Source of the DNA: an uncultured Methanobrevibacter sp.
GTDB lineage: Archaea > Methanobacteriota > Methanobacteria > Methanobacteriales > Methanobacteriaceae
Direction: 5' to 3'
Assembly: GCA_902795935.1 (NCBI GenBank)
Contig: CADBMS010000117.1
Span: forward strand, 1-18,559
DNA length: 18,559 nt
Part shown: positions 1-7,615 of the stretch, one piece after another
Numbering within the stretch: the first letter of the stretch is position 1
Layout: each line of letters starts with the position of its first letter
Program-made: the position numbers and the translations under genes
The notes under the pieces: generated by a model
Database searches by the model: none
Told to the model about the DNA's origin: nothing
What the model saw: only the letters and a program-made list of their open reading frames with translations

Positions 1-645
1 AACATAGAATATTGAGAATTTCTGATTCCTGAAATAATCATTCTCAATTAGATACTCATGTTTGAATTGTTTTTCTGATACTCGTGGTGAGTATGGTTTG
101 GAGTATCCTGGGTTTTCTTGTTGCATGTCGAATACTAGCATGTCTGGTATTTTTTGGCTAAAGTAGTCTTTATTTGTTGATGTTTTTGAGATTCCTATGA
201 CTTTATTTTTATGGGTTAATATTTCTTTTAGTACGAGTAATGTTTCTACTGCTTCTAAGAACATTAATTCAGTATCAGAATCATCCCTACTCAGTTCATC
301 AATGAATTTTAGTGAGGATATGTTAACTTCACATTTACGTATATCATCGGTTAATGGTTCCTTGTATGTATCAATTAACTCTCTTTTTCTACTTGCGGAG
401 AGTTCTTTGTCTAATGGTACTGGCCGTATTAGGCTGCCCATAAGTGATCCATCTAACAAGTAATAATCAGATTCATGTTCATCTATGGTTTTTAGTGCGT
501 TTTTGTATTCGTAGATTTCCATGTAATTCATTAATCTGTCTTCAAGGAAGGGGTGTGGTGTTGTAATATCTACAAATGAATTCTCAATTGTTTTAAGTCT
601 ATTATTATAATATAATTCAAAAAATAAAAAGTTATTAAAATTTAT
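1..645 (-). pseudogene. nurA: NurA-family 5'-3' nuclease gene, 5'-truncated and cut by the window edge
   Basis: The minus strand is one open frame from 645 to the left edge. Its translation matches the NurA nuclease family: an LLDGSLMGSLIRP segment carrying the conserved metal-binding Asp, a downstream VIGISKTS segment, and a GYSKPYSPRV...FSIFYV stretch near the edge. NurA works with the HerA helicase in DNA end resection. The homologous-looking part seems to begin near ELYYNNRLKTIENSF (about 615-570), but no ATG, GTG or TTG lies in frame there. The frame opens just after a stop at 646-648, next to the end of hisG. The first usable start is ATG at 529-531, only about 24 residues before the catalytic Asp, where full-length NurA usually has a longer N-terminal part. 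I read it as a 5'-truncated gene or rearrangement breakpoint. A shortened but expressed protein, or a non-standard start, is possible. The 3' end is not visible. Confidence 0.75.
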
Positions 646-1631
646 TTAACATATTGTTTAACATTAGATCTAATAATTGAAGAAGCTCCTAAACTTTTAA
701 TCTCTTTTAACATTTCAGGGAATTTAGTTTTATGAATTAATACATTTACTTGAGAAAATTTTTTTCCTTTAGTTACAGTAGGTTCATCTGAACAATAACC
801 ATTATTTAATAAAAACTCAGTTGCATCATCTATTCTTAAATTAGCAATATTAAATTTAACATCAAAATATTCTCTAGCTTCTATTGCACCATACAATTGA
901 TCAAATATAATTTGAGCTTTTTCTAATTTTTGACCAACACAGTGAGGTCCTGCATATAAACCTGCACTAGATTCTAAAATAGTATCTATAATTTTAAGTC
1001 CTGCTTTTTTAAGACTATTGCCTGTTTGAGTATTATCCACTATCAAATCAGCACCTTTAGCAATATATACCTCTGTTGCACCATCAGAATTAATAATTTG
1101 AACATCTCTATTTTCACCAGTTTGTAGTCCTCTAACTTGCACTAATGGTTGTGCATCACCATATATCTTTTTATACCCATCATTTTCCATGAAAAATTGT
1201 TTAGTTAAATTAGGATATTCTGTGAAACACAAAATTGGTAAATCTCGCTCTTTATTAGATTCAAAAAACTCTGTTAAAGACTCATATGGATCTTCTTTAG
1301 GAACTGCAACAATTAACCTAGTTTGACCATAATTTAAATCACCAATTTTTTGTATTAATTGTTCATCTAAATTCACAGATTCTTCTTTAACCCAATCTTC
1401 TCCAATAATTGCAATATCTAAAATTTCTCTATTTAATTCCACAGGAGCGCTTTGTGGTCTAGTTAAAAAAGCTTTTATTTCCTCATCATTATTTATAATA
1501 ATTTCATTAGCTTCATCACCAGGTTTATATCCAGTAACTTCATAACCCGCTTCAATAAATAATTGATAAGTGTTACCTCTATTTACATTGTTTAAGCTCC
1601 CTTTTGGGAGACCAAGTATAATTTTTTCCAT
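642..1631 (-). CDS. hisG: ATP phosphoribosyltransferase (HisG, long-form type)
   Basis: This 329-residue protein catalyses the first step of histidine synthesis, joining ATP and PRPP to give phosphoribosyl-ATP in the cytosol. The N-terminus (ILGLPKGSLNN) is the usual HisG opening. The segment GATEVYIAKGADLIVDNTQT followed by GNSLKKAG corresponds to the HisG signature region. The roughly 80 residues after about 245 fit the C-terminal regulatory (ACT-like) domain of long HisG, the site of histidine feedback in characterised enzymes. At 329 residues it is longer than typical long forms (about 285-300); the extra length appears to lie in the N-terminal half. There is no clear Shine-Dalgarno sequence. 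An AT-rich TATA-like stretch at about 1652-1661 lies some 25 bases upstream of the ATG, which suits a leaderless or nearly leaderless mRNA. No other his gene is nearby. Confidence 0.9.
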   Translation of the reverse strand: MEKIILGLPKGSLNNVNRGNTYQLFIEAGYEVTGYKPGDEANEIIINNDEEIKAFLTRPQSAPVELNREILDIAIIGEDWVKEESVNLDEQLIQKIGDLNYGQTRLIVAVPKEDPYESLTEFFESNKERDLPILCFTEYPNLTKQFFMENDGYKKIYGDAQPLVQVRGLQTGENRDVQIINSDGATEVYIAKGADLIVDNTQTGNSLKKAGLKIIDTILESSAGLYAGPHCVGQKLEKAQIIFDQLYGAIEAREYFDVKFNIANLRIDDATEFLLNNGYCSDEPTVTKGKKFSQVNVLIHKTKFPEMLKEIKSLGASSIIRSNVKQYVK

Positions 1632-1933
1632 AACTAATATAGAATGCTGAATAATAATAAATTTATGGTTTCTTTATATTGGGGTTCTTGTTAAAGAAAT
1701 TAATTTTCATATATAATATTTTATAATGAACTCTAAACTTTTAGAAAAAAATGTTTTTTTTCAATAAATGATATTTAATAATCTTTAATGCACTCTTAGA
1801 TGCATGAAAATTCATCATTTTTTTATAAACTCAAAAAATAATAGTAAATCATAATTATTATAATAATTTAAAATAAAATATAATAATCTTTTTTTTTCAG
1901 AAGTTGATTATTTGTTTGAAAATAAGTTGTTTA
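1632..1933. other. AT-rich intergenic DNA upstream of hisG
   Basis: I see no gene in this 302-base stretch. It holds the likely hisG promoter on the minus strand and a perfect 8-base inverted repeat (TTTCTTTA at 1669-1676 and TAAAGAAA at 1692-1699) with a 15-base loop. The rest is A/T runs leading into the decayed restriction-modification gene. The repeat lies just upstream of the proposed hisG TATA element and could be a regulator site, but in such AT-rich DNA it may be chance. Confidence 0.4.
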
Positions 1934-2575
1934 ATGAAAAGAAAAATGGAAGAATTTATAGGGCTATATGATAATGTTCTAAATGTTAATTCGCCAGATG
2001 AAACTCCAGTATGTGATTGGATTAATAAATAAACAATAATGTGTTAGAAGATGAAAAAAAGAATTATGTTGCTGTTTTTAAAATATTTTTAGAAAAAATT
2101 TGGGGTTATGAACTTTAAGATATTAATTACGAAGAAAACATTGGTGATGAAGGTCGACCTGTAGAATTCACATTCAAAAAAGATGAACAAGAATATATGG
2201 TGGTAGAATTAAAAGGAAGAAAGACCAAAGATTTTAACAAAATATATAATCATAAACAATCAGCAATCGAACAAGTAACCAATTATGCAAGTATAAGAGA
2301 AGAAACAAAATTGGCATTTGTATCCAACTACAATGAATTCAGATTGTTCAATCCAAGCTATCGAGAAAAATACATCTTATTCCAATTCAAATCATTAACA
2401 GGTCTAACTCCAATTGAAAAAAATAACTTATTTGATTTTACGATATGGTTAGGTAAATGAATTATTCAGATTTATAGATAAAGGAAACCCTAATAGAAAC
2501 ATTAACTAATACAATGGCGGATTATTCAAAGAAAACAACTATATAACAGATTACATTAAGAGTATAAGTAGTATA
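1934..2575 (+). pseudogene. Decayed N-terminal fragment of a type IIG-like restriction-methyltransferase
   Basis: Pieces of one protein can be read in shifting frames. From ATG 1934 comes a segment ending in NSPDETPVCDWINK and then a stop at 2030-2032. The next frame continues as NNVLEDEKKNYVAVFKIFLE...WGYEL up to a TAA at 2116-2118. The same frame then stays open to 2460 with VEFTFKKDEQEYMVVELKGR, SAIEQVTNYAS and FVSNYNEFRLFNPSYREKY. These resemble the N-terminal nuclease-like region of Eco57I/PglX-type enzymes, including a VVELKG strand like a PD-(D/E)xK core. At about 2458 the frame changes again, giving LFRFIDKGNPNRNIN, a stop at 2507-2509, then YNGGLFKENNYI, which resembles a segment normally well downstream; an internal deletion is therefore likely. 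The methyltransferase catalytic motif is absent. With two frameshifts and two stops the gene is dead. The 87-residue open stretch 2197-2460 is a remnant and not a gene in its own right. Confidence 0.75.
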
Positions 2576-2580
2576 AGAAT

Positions 2581-2818
2581 CTTAAAAAAGAAGGTCTTAG
2601 AGATAATATGACTAATATTGAATTGGTATTGAATATGTTGGCTGAGGCTTCTATTACTGAGATTAGTAAGACTGAAAATCCTGATGGTTGATGAGAGTAA
2701 AAATGTGGCTATTTGTGGTGGTAATATTGCTGGTAATGCTCGTTGTGAATTAGAGGAGAATGCTGGTAGAAGTGTGGTTAGTAAAATGAATGTTAAGGAT
2801 AAGAAATTATTGGGGTAA
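2581..2818 (+). pseudogene. Decayed C-terminal fragment of a DinD-like protein
   Basis: The stretch 2581-2688 translates to LKKEGLRDNMTNIELVLNML followed by AEASITEISKTENPDG. A frame change at 2689 leads to DESKNVAICGGNIAGNARCE, LEENAGRSVVSKMN and a stop at 2816-2818. Joined, this matches the C-terminal part of the DinD (DNA-damage-inducible protein D) family: the LRDxMT...LAE.S...I block, then a GGxIAxxAR.ELE..TG..VVS.xN block. The N-terminal BRO/antirepressor-like part is missing. In its place the preceding bases are the end of the restriction-methylase relic in another frame, so the two fragments seem joined by a deletion. No start codon with a ribosome site precedes it. DinD-like genes are frequent neighbours of restriction and mobile genes, which fits a decayed accessory block. 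Confidence 0.72.
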
Positions 2819-3107
2819 AAATTTTATCCATGTGAATTTAATAATATTCATCTTTTATTTAAATTCAGTTTTAAAATGTTTAATATTTTTTTAAAAAGAT
2901 ATTATTTATTAATTTTTTTTAACATTTTTTATTATTTTTTTGTTTTATGTGAAATTATTTGATATTTTGTTTATTTTAACTCTTAATTATTTTTAATTTT
3001 TATTGCTAATTGATATAGTAATAAAGTAAGATATATATAATAATTAATAGATACTAAAAAATTATATTATTAATTAATATTTTAATCTGTTAAGAGAAGG
3101 TGTAAAA
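2819..3107 (+). promoter_or_regulatory. AT-rich leader and promoter of the HTH-CBS regulator gene
   Basis: This 289-base gene-free stretch is rich in T runs (about 2885-2990), which may end transcription from upstream. A TATA-like element, ATATATATAA at 3031-3040, would place a start of transcription near 3060 and leave a leader of about 50 bases. A clear ribosome site (AGAAGGTG, about 3094-3101) precedes the ATG at 3108. No hairpin or riboswitch was recognised. Confidence 0.5.
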
Positions 3108-3986
3108 ATGCTCACATCGGTTCAAAAAGAGATATTGCAAAGTTTAATAAATTTATATCGTGAAGGACACAGTACTTCAGTAAAAGGTGAAGAAATAGCT
3201 GAGCTAATGAATCGTAACCCTGGAACAATTCGAAATCAAATGCAATCTCTTCGTAGTTTGGGTTTAGTAAAAGGGGTTCCAGGTCCAAGGGGAGGTTATA
3301 AACCTACAATAGAAGCATATCAAACATTAAATATTTCATCTTCTGGAGTAGAAAAACAGGTTTCATTATTTAAAGACGGAAAAGAATTAAAAGGAATATC
3401 TGTTGCAAAAATAGAATTTACAAGTATTCCTCATCCTGCAGAATGTGAAGCAAAAATAACAATTTTAGGCAGTATTAAAGAATTAGATTTGGGAGATAAA
3501 ATAAGTATAGGCCCTACACCTGTAAATAAATTAACCGTAACAGGTAATATTGTTGGAAGAGATGATATGGGTAATGTATTATTAATAGATATTAGTACCA
3601 TTAAAAGTGTACCTAAATTAACAGTAATGGATATAGCATCTCAAGATTTATTAAATTTAAATAAAGAATGCACTGTAAGAGATGCAGCAAAATTCTTATA
3701 TGAAAACAAAATTGAAGGTGCACCTATAATTGAAAGAAATAGGGTAATTGGAATAGTTACATTAACAGATATTATTTATGCATTTGCTTCTAACCGTGAA
3801 AATGATGCTATAAGTAATTTCATGTCTGAAAAAGTAATAACTGTTGATGAAGATGTTATGCTTTCAGATGCAATAGATATTATAAATGAAAAGAAAATTG
3901 GAAGACTAATAGTTTTGGAAAGCACGGGGTTGCCTTGTGGAATTGTAACTAAAACTGATTTACTGGACATTATTGCAGGGTATTAA
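3108..3986 (+). CDS. Predicted transcriptional regulator with N-terminal winged helix and two C-terminal CBS domains
   Basis: This 292-residue protein has the architecture of COG2524, an archaeal family of predicted regulators. Residues about 1-72 form a winged helix: a recognition-helix-like stretch NRNPGTIRNQMQSLRSLGLV followed by a wing-like PGPRGGY. Residues about 80-170 form a middle region of unknown role. Two CBS domains follow at about 174-228 (GAPIIERNRVIGIVTLTDII) and 237-291 (KIGRLIVL...GIVTKTDLLDII). CBS pairs usually bind adenosyl ligands such as AMP, ATP or SAM, so the protein probably links DNA binding to adenylate or methyl-donor status; the true ligand and target are unknown. 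A good ribosome site supports the start. T-rich DNA at about 3991-4030 after the stop suggests that it is transcribed alone. Confidence 0.85.
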   Translation: MLTSVQKEILQSLINLYREGHSTSVKGEEIAELMNRNPGTIRNQMQSLRSLGLVKGVPGPRGGYKPTIEAYQTLNISSSGVEKQVSLFKDGKELKGISVAKIEFTSIPHPAECEAKITILGSIKELDLGDKISIGPTPVNKLTVTGNIVGRDDMGNVLLIDISTIKSVPKLTVMDIASQDLLNLNKECTVRDAAKFLYENKIEGAPIIERNRVIGIVTLTDIIYAFASNRENDAISNFMSEKVITVDEDVMLSDAIDIINEKKIGRLIVLESTGLPCGIVTKTDLLDIIAGY

Positions 3987-4066
3987 TAATCCTCTATTTT
4001 TCTTCTTTTTATAAACTATTTTATTTTTTTAATTAATTAGTTATATTTTTTAGATATTCTCTATTT

Positions 4067-4081
4067 GGAGTGTTTATTTTG
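4067..4081 (+). promoter_or_regulatory. Ribosome site that favours a TTG start for deoxyhypusine synthase
   Basis: The Shine-Dalgarno core GGAG occupies 4067-4070. The longest open frame would start at GTG 4070-4072, which overlaps the core. The in-frame TTG at 4079-4081 lies 8 bases after GGAG, a normal spacing. The mfnB gene in this window uses the same arrangement: AGGAGG, 8 bases, TTG. Confidence 0.7.
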
Positions 4082-5014
4082 AATAAAGATGATTGTCATA
4101 AAATTACACACATGAAACTCAAAAAAGATATGAAAGTTTCTGAATTAATACAAGAAATGGGAAATACAAATGTTTTAGGTGCTGGAAGACTATATAGGGC
4201 CACAACATTATTTTCCAAAATGTTAAACGATTCTGATATGAATATTTTTCTTAGTTTAGCAGGACCAATGATTCCTGGAGGAATGAGAAACATAGTTACA
4301 AATCTAATAAAAGAAGGACATATCCGTGTATTAATTTGTAGTGGTGCCAATCTCACTCATGACTTACTAGAATCTTTTGGAGGATCACATTACAGAGATT
4401 ACGGCGTTGATGATGTTAAACTTCATGAATTTGGGTTAGGTAGAATATCTGATGTTTATGCAGATTCAAAAGATTTTGAAATTTTTGAAAAGGAAATTAC
4501 AAAATTAATAACAGAATTTTCAAAAGAAAAAGAAACATATTCTATACAAGAATTTTTATATAAAATCGGGTTGAGTATAACTGATGAAAATTCTTTTATT
4601 AAAGCTGCAGCCGATAATAATGTCGCAATTTATGCTCCAGGAATTATTGATAGTATGTTAGGTTTACAATTATGGATGTTTAATCAAACAGATAATTTAG
4701 CATTAGATGTTGTAGCAGATATGAATCATTTATCAGATATTGTTTTTGAAAAAGAAAAAATTGGGGCAGTAATGTTAGGTGGAGGTTTACCTAAACATTA
4801 TACTTTAGCTTCTAGTTTATTAAAAGATGGTGTAGATGCAGGAATTCAAATAACAATGGATCGCAGTGAAACAGGGAGTTTAAGTGGAGCTCCTTTAGAA
4901 GAAGCAAAATCTTGGGCTAAAGCAAAAGCAGAATCTAATTTAGTCACTGTTATTGGTGATGCAACTGTTTTGTTTCCGTTAATGGTTGCTGGAGCATACG
5001 ATTTAATTGATTAA
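4079..5014 (+). CDS. dys: Deoxyhypusine synthase family protein
   Basis: Deoxyhypusine synthase uses NAD and spermidine to place an aminobutyl group on a lysine of translation factor aIF5A, the first step of hypusine formation. From the TTG start the protein has 311 residues, near the normal archaeal size. Family features include LAGPMIPGGMRNIVTNLIKE (about 55-80), ICSGANLTHD, the acidic IYAPGIIDSMLG segment that lines the substrate tunnel, and GGGLPKHY, whose lysine (about residue 239) matches the lysine that carries the butylimine intermediate. The DRSETGSLSGAPLEEAKSWAK stretch near the end is also typical. One of the two conserved His of the usual GGG-x-x-KHH motif is Tyr here, which occurs in related family members. 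It is followed after 18 bases by a membrane protein gene, so the two may be co-transcribed. Confidence 0.88.
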   Translation: MNKDDCHKITHMKLKKDMKVSELIQEMGNTNVLGAGRLYRATTLFSKMLNDSDMNIFLSLAGPMIPGGMRNIVTNLIKEGHIRVLICSGANLTHDLLESFGGSHYRDYGVDDVKLHEFGLGRISDVYADSKDFEIFEKEITKLITEFSKEKETYSIQEFLYKIGLSITDENSFIKAAADNNVAIYAPGIIDSMLGLQLWMFNQTDNLALDVVADMNHLSDIVFEKEKIGAVMLGGGLPKHYTLASSLLKDGVDAGIQITMDRSETGSLSGAPLEEAKSWAKAKAESNLVTVIGDATVLFPLMVAGAYDLID

Positions 5015-5032
5015 TATTATTTAGGCATTACC

Positions 5033-5626
5033 ATGTTTTGGCTTGTAAATTTAATTTTATTTGCATTATCAGGATACTTTATGAAATTATCTGATAATTT
5101 ATATGATGACTATAATAAAACTACTGCAGCTTGTATTATGGGCATTCTTTGTGCAATTGTCACAGGATTATTAGTAACAAATAATACTGATGCAGTTTAT
5201 ATTTTTTCAGCAATAATCATTGCAACTTTTTTTTCAAAAAAAATAGATGGCATTCATCACACAATCACTTTACTTGTATTTCTAATATTTATTTTACTTT
5301 ATGGATTTAAATTATCTGCAACATTAACCATAATTCCATTATTATTATGTGCAACAGGAGCTTTTATTGATGAATGGGGTAACGATAATCCTAATTTAGC
5401 TACTAATTCTTTTTTAAAATTTTTTTTTGATCATAGATTTGCAATGAAGTTAATTATTTTGTTTTTATCAATTTTAACTTTATTAAATCAATTATATAAT
5501 ATTAATATTGGAATATTTGCAGGTTTAAGCTCAATGGCATTAATATATTTCATAGGATTTGAAATATTTTATGAACTTGCAGACATATCTTCTAAAAAAA
5601 TTAATAACTTAATTAACAAGAAATAA
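5033..5626 (+). CDS. Membrane protein of unknown function, about six helices
   Basis: I do not recognise this 197-residue protein. It is strongly hydrophobic, with likely membrane segments at about 2-17, 33-48, 54-68, 76-112 (probably two) and 137-180 (two), and a lysine-rich C-terminal tail (KKINNLINKK). Acidic clusters lie at the membrane edge: KLSDNLYDDYNK after the first helix and FIDEWGNDNP near residue 115. Such paired acidic motifs recall polyprenyl-transferase or phosphotransferase enzymes that bind Mg-diphosphate, but the match is too weak for a call. It starts 18 bases after deoxyhypusine synthase without a strong ribosome site, so it may depend on upstream translation. It ends 13 bases from the converging pyrF gene. 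Confidence 0.75.
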   Translation: MFWLVNLILFALSGYFMKLSDNLYDDYNKTTAACIMGILCAIVTGLLVTNNTDAVYIFSAIIIATFFSKKIDGIHHTITLLVFLIFILLYGFKLSATLTIIPLLLCATGAFIDEWGNDNPNLATNSFLKFFFDHRFAMKLIILFLSILTLLNQLYNINIGIFAGLSSMALIYFIGFEIFYELADISSKKINNLINKK

Positions 5627-5639
5627 AATTAATATTTTT

Positions 5640-6287
5640 TTATTTAATATTCTCTATTATACTTTTTATTGAATTTTCAGGGCATGAAGATTGATATATG
5701 GATCTGCCAATAATTAATGCATCAGAATATTTCAATGTTTCACTTGGATTTCCCCCTTGAGTTCCAACGCCCGGTGAAATCATGAAAGAATCATTTCCAA
5801 TAATATCACGTATCTCATTTAATCTTTCAGGCCTATTTGAAGGTGCTACATAATTATTTATGCCTAATTTCACACCCATTTTAGAAATATCATTAGCATG
5901 TTCTTGTATAAACATTTTTGCTCCAGGATGGGACATTTCTGTTAATAAAAACAATTCTTTTCCATGATTATTAGCAGTATCAAGACAAGCTTTAACAGAA
6001 TCTTCACCAGTGAAACCATGCACAATTATTGCATCAGAATTTGCATTAAATGTGGCTTGACATATTTTTTCATTAGTAGCAGGTATATCTGCAACTTTAA
6101 AATCACTAATTACTTGTAAATCAAAGTTTTCTTTGAATATGTTGATGCAATCTAAACCTGCAGTTAATGTTAAAGGATATCCTATTTTAATAGTATTTAT
6201 ATAATTAGATACTTCCTCTGTAACATTTATGGATTCTTTTAAATCCATTATATCCATAGCAAGTATTATTTTATTTTTAACATTCAT
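5640..6287 (-). CDS. pyrF: Orotidine 5'-phosphate decarboxylase
   Basis: This enzyme makes UMP from OMP, the last step of de novo pyrimidine synthesis. The 215-residue length fits the short archaeal form. The catalytic array is visible: Asp12 in LAMDIMD, Lys34 in TIKIGYP, and the DFKVADIPATN motif with Asp62, Lys64, Asp67 and Ile68. SPGVGTQGG (about 168-176) and the IIGRSIY segment near residue 192 form the phosphate-binding loops of the TIM barrel. The gene is alone on its strand, converging with the membrane protein gene and divergent from ribC. An AT-rich TATA-like stretch at about 6312-6324 lies 25-37 bases before the ATG and there is no clear ribosome site, so the mRNA may have a very short leader. 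Confidence 0.95.
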   Translation of the reverse strand: MNVKNKIILAMDIMDLKESINVTEEVSNYINTIKIGYPLTLTAGLDCINIFKENFDLQVISDFKVADIPATNEKICQATFNANSDAIIVHGFTGEDSVKACLDTANNHGKELFLLTEMSHPGAKMFIQEHANDISKMGVKLGINNYVAPSNRPERLNEIRDIIGNDSFMISPGVGTQGGNPSETLKYSDALIIGRSIYQSSCPENSIKSIIENIK

Positions 6288-6517
6288 ATTTCTTATCTAT
6301 ATATTTTTTATTAATATATTTAAGCATAAAAAAACACTTTTACCTAGAATCTAATTTAATGGAAATATTGGATAAAAAAGATAATATTAATTATTGATGA
6401 AAATTATCCATTATCAATTTCTTGACCACAAGAAAAAATATTAAAATATTAGATTTATATTAATAAATAATAATCTATTAATATATTTTATAAAAACAAT
6501 ATTATAGGGGAAAAATA
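6288..6517. promoter_or_regulatory. Divergent promoter region between pyrF and ribC
   Basis: No gene is seen in these 230 bases. TTTATATT at 6454-6461 is close to the archaeal TATA consensus. It would set ribC transcription at about 6485, followed by a GGGG ribosome site at 6507-6510, 7 bases before the ATG. The pyrF side has its TATA-like element at about 6312-6324. A short inverted repeat (ATTGAT...ATCAAT, about 6391-6419) lies between the two; its role is unknown. Confidence 0.5.
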
Positions 6518-6979
6518 ATGATATGTGTTGGAATATGTGATACAACATTTGACCGTTTTAATATGGGTGCTGCAGCAATAGATGAATTAAAAAAAAATGC
6601 ATCTGGAATTAAAATAATACGTAGTACTGTGCCAGGAGTAAAAGATTTGCCTGTAGCATCTAAAAAATTAATAGAAGAACAAAATTGTGAAATAGTAATG
6701 GCACTAGGAATGCCAGGACCTCAAGAAAAGGATAAAATGTGTGCACATGAAGCTTCAACAGGATTAATAAGAGCTCAATTAATGACAAACAAACATATCT
6801 TAGAAGTTTTTGTTCATGAAGATGAAGAAGAAAACCCAAAAGAATTAAAAATATTAGCTGAAACAAGAGCAAGAGAACATGCACAAAATTTAATAAAAAT
6901 GTTATTTAAACCAGAACAATTACAAAAAGAAGCAGGTACTGGTGTACGTGAAGGAAAACCTGATGTAGGCCCACTATAA
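6518..6979 (+). CDS. ribC: Archaeal riboflavin synthase
   Basis: This 153-residue protein belongs to the archaeal riboflavin synthase family, which is related to lumazine synthase and not to the bacterial RibE. It dismutates two 6,7-dimethyl-8-ribityllumazine molecules to riboflavin, feeding FMN, FAD and, in methanogens, coenzyme F420 chemistry. Diagnostic segments are VGICDTTFDRFNMGAAAIDE at residues 3-22, STVPGVKDLPVASKKL (about 36-51), the ALGMPGPQEKDKMCAHEAST stretch beginning near residue 62, and the glycine-rich tail ending GKPDVGPL. The length matches the family (about 155). The next gene, an iron-sulfur flavoprotein, starts 33 bases downstream with its own ribosome site, so flavin supply and use are adjacent. 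Confidence 0.95.
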   Translation: MICVGICDTTFDRFNMGAAAIDELKKNASGIKIIRSTVPGVKDLPVASKKLIEEQNCEIVMALGMPGPQEKDKMCAHEASTGLIRAQLMTNKHILEVFVHEDEEENPKELKILAETRAREHAQNLIKMLFKPEQLQKEAGTGVREGKPDVGPL

Positions 6980-7012
6980 TCACAATAACTAATATAATTT
7001 GGAGAATAATTA

Positions 7013-7597
7013 ATGGTAAAAATTTTAGGAATATCTGGAAGTCCAAGACCTAAAGGCAACACAATTCATTTAATCAGTAAAGCTTTAGATGCTGCAGAAG
7101 AATTAGGAGCTGAAGCTGAATTAATAAGTTTACATAATGTAAAAATAAGTCCTTGTATTGCATGTAATAACTGTAAAAAAACAGGTAAATGTATTATTGA
7201 TGATGATATGATGGAAATACTTGAAAAAGTTGAAAATGCAGATGGATTAATTATCGGAAGCCCAGTTTATTTTGGAACAATGTCTGCTCAATTAAAAATC
7301 TTTGTAGATAGATCCAGACCATTAAGATCCAGATTTGCATTATCTGAAACAGTAGCAGGAGCAATTGCAGTTGGAGCATCTAGAAATGGTGGTCAAGAAA
7401 CAACAATATCATCCATACACGAATTTTTATTTATACAAGATGCAATTGTAGTTGGAGATGGAGCACCATCAGCACATTACGGTGGAACAGGATATGGTAC
7501 GGACTTGCATGATTGTGAAATTGATGAATTTGGATTAGATACTGCTAAAGCTTTGGGAAGAAGAGTAACTAACTTAGCAATAAAATTAAACAAATAA
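7013..7597 (+). CDS. Iron-sulfur flavoprotein of the NADPH-dependent FMN reductase fold
   Basis: This 194-residue flavodoxin-like protein starts with the FMN phosphate-binding loop GISGSPRPKGNT (residues 6-17). It then carries a compact cysteine motif Cys48-x2-Cys51-x2-Cys54-x5-Cys60, as in the Isf family of methanogens, where it binds a 4Fe-4S cluster beside FMN. SPVYFGTMSAQLKIFVDRS (about 83-101) is the usual flavin-contact and dimer segment. Isf proteins pass electrons from ferredoxin and are linked to defence against oxygen and peroxide. The exact acceptor here is unknown. A GGAG ribosome site precedes the ATG. It lies between ribC and a glycosyltransferase gene 18 bases downstream, probably in one transcript with ribC. 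Confidence 0.88.
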   Translation: MVKILGISGSPRPKGNTIHLISKALDAAEELGAEAELISLHNVKISPCIACNNCKKTGKCIIDDDMMEILEKVENADGLIIGSPVYFGTMSAQLKIFVDRSRPLRSRFALSETVAGAIAVGASRNGGQETTISSIHEFLFIQDAIVVGDGAPSAHYGGTGYGTDLHDCEIDEFGLDTAKALGRRVTNLAIKLNK

Positions 7598-7615
7598 TAT
7601 TAATATACGGATAAT

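Noticed and set aside
197..463. Plus-strand open frame of 88 residues, rich in Ser and Leu
   Set aside because: It is the antisense of the NurA reading on the minus strand, which shows clear family motifs.
2197..2460. An 87-residue open frame as an independent small gene
   Set aside because: The same protein continues upstream through a stop at 2116 and downstream in another frame, so it is a piece of a decayed larger gene.
6660..7062. Minus-strand open frames opposite ribC and isf
   Set aside because: They lie antisense to well-supported genes, have low-complexity or Leu-rich translations, and no ribosome sites.
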